Source: Cellvibrionales bacterium (GTDB taxonomy: Bacteria > Pseudomonadota > Gammaproteobacteria > Pseudomonadales > JAHEGP01). From it: DNA of 6,254 nucleotides. The position numbers were made by a program, and so were the translations under genes. Under the pieces are notes generated by a model. It was not told where the DNA came from and ran no database searches. It saw nothing but the letters and a program-made list of their open reading frames with translations. Within the stretch, counting starts at the first letter, position 1. The number at the start of each line of letters is the position of its first letter. Of the stretch, positions 6,120 to 6,254 are shown one piece after another. Location of the stretch: NCBI GenBank assembly GCA_024645065.1, contig JAHEGP010000191.1, positions 1 to 6,254 on the forward strand. The letters are read 5' to 3'.

Positions 6120-6254
6120 ATGATGATTAACCTCGATGCTACCCAAACCCTCACCGCAGCGATTGCGGTGCTGTTTATTGGCGCCGCCGTGCAGTCCCGA
6201 GTCCGCTTCCTCCGTGACAACAATATTCCGGTGCCCGTCGTGGGTGGCCTGTTG
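6120..6254 (+). CDS. gltS: Sodium/glutamate symporter GltS, N-terminal part (3'-truncated)
   Basis: Only the first 45 codons are inside the window; the frame is still open at the last base. The peptide starts MMINLDATQTL, runs through a hydrophobic first membrane segment (about 11-23) and continues to FLRDNNIPVPVVGGLL at 30-45. This lines up, from memory, with the E. coli GltS N-terminus (MFHLDTLATLV, then FLKKYTIPEPVAGGLL), including the helix break at IPxPVxGGLL. GltS is an inner-membrane carrier that takes up glutamate with sodium. The gene is divergent from the lipid-transport operon and shares its 240-bp control region. The start is supported by a strong AGGAG site. Other members of the ESS carrier family cannot be excluded from 45 residues. 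Confidence 0.85.
   Translation, partial: MMINLDATQTLTAAIAVLFIGAAVQSRVRFLRDNNIPVPVVGGLL

Noticed and set aside
1..6254. Mobile element, phage, CRISPR, tRNA or defence system
   Set aside because: Every large frame is accounted for by housekeeping-type genes. No transposase, integrase, repeat array, tRNA-like fold or shift in base composition was seen.

Overview
The window (about 57% GC by eye, tightly packed genes, overlapping starts and stops) looks like chromosomal DNA of a Gram-negative bacterium, most likely a gammaproteobacterium. The reasons are an MCE-type envelope lipid-transport operon that includes an outer-membrane-type lipoprotein, and a GltS-type glutamate carrier. No genus can be fixed from the sequence alone. 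I see no phage, insertion sequence, CRISPR or RNA gene.

Layout. (1) Bases 1-1671, plus strand: the 3' portion of a CehA/McbA-type metallohydrolase of the PHP fold; its start and any signal peptide lie before the window. (2) Bases 1678-5879, minus strand: a compact five-gene operon, read right to left. It encodes an MlaE-family permease with an N-terminal STAS domain, an MlaF-like ATPase, an MlaD-family MCE protein with a long helical tail, a PqiC-family auxiliary lipoprotein, and a class I glutamine-amidotransferase-like protein. The first three genes overlap, the next gap is 8 bp and the last is 18 bp. A short hairpin followed by a T-rich run ends the operon and is embedded in the convergent junction with the metallohydrolase gene. 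(3) Bases 5880-6119: a 240-bp divergent regulatory region with a plausible sigma70 promoter for the lipid-transport operon, short direct and inverted repeats, and a terminator-like hairpin followed by seven T. (4) Bases 6120-6254, plus strand: the first 45 codons of gltS, cut off by the window end.

How they work together. Permease, ATPase and MCE protein should form an inner-membrane lipid ABC transporter, with the MCE tail and the lipoprotein bridging the periplasm towards the outer membrane. The STAS domain, a separate protein (MlaB) in the E. coli Mla system, is fused to the permease here. The role of the amidotransferase-like protein in this operon is unknown and is the main open question. 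Most of the window is ordinary core-type genome. I found no convincing undescribed system; the best leads are the amidotransferase in the operon and the structured divergent region before gltS.
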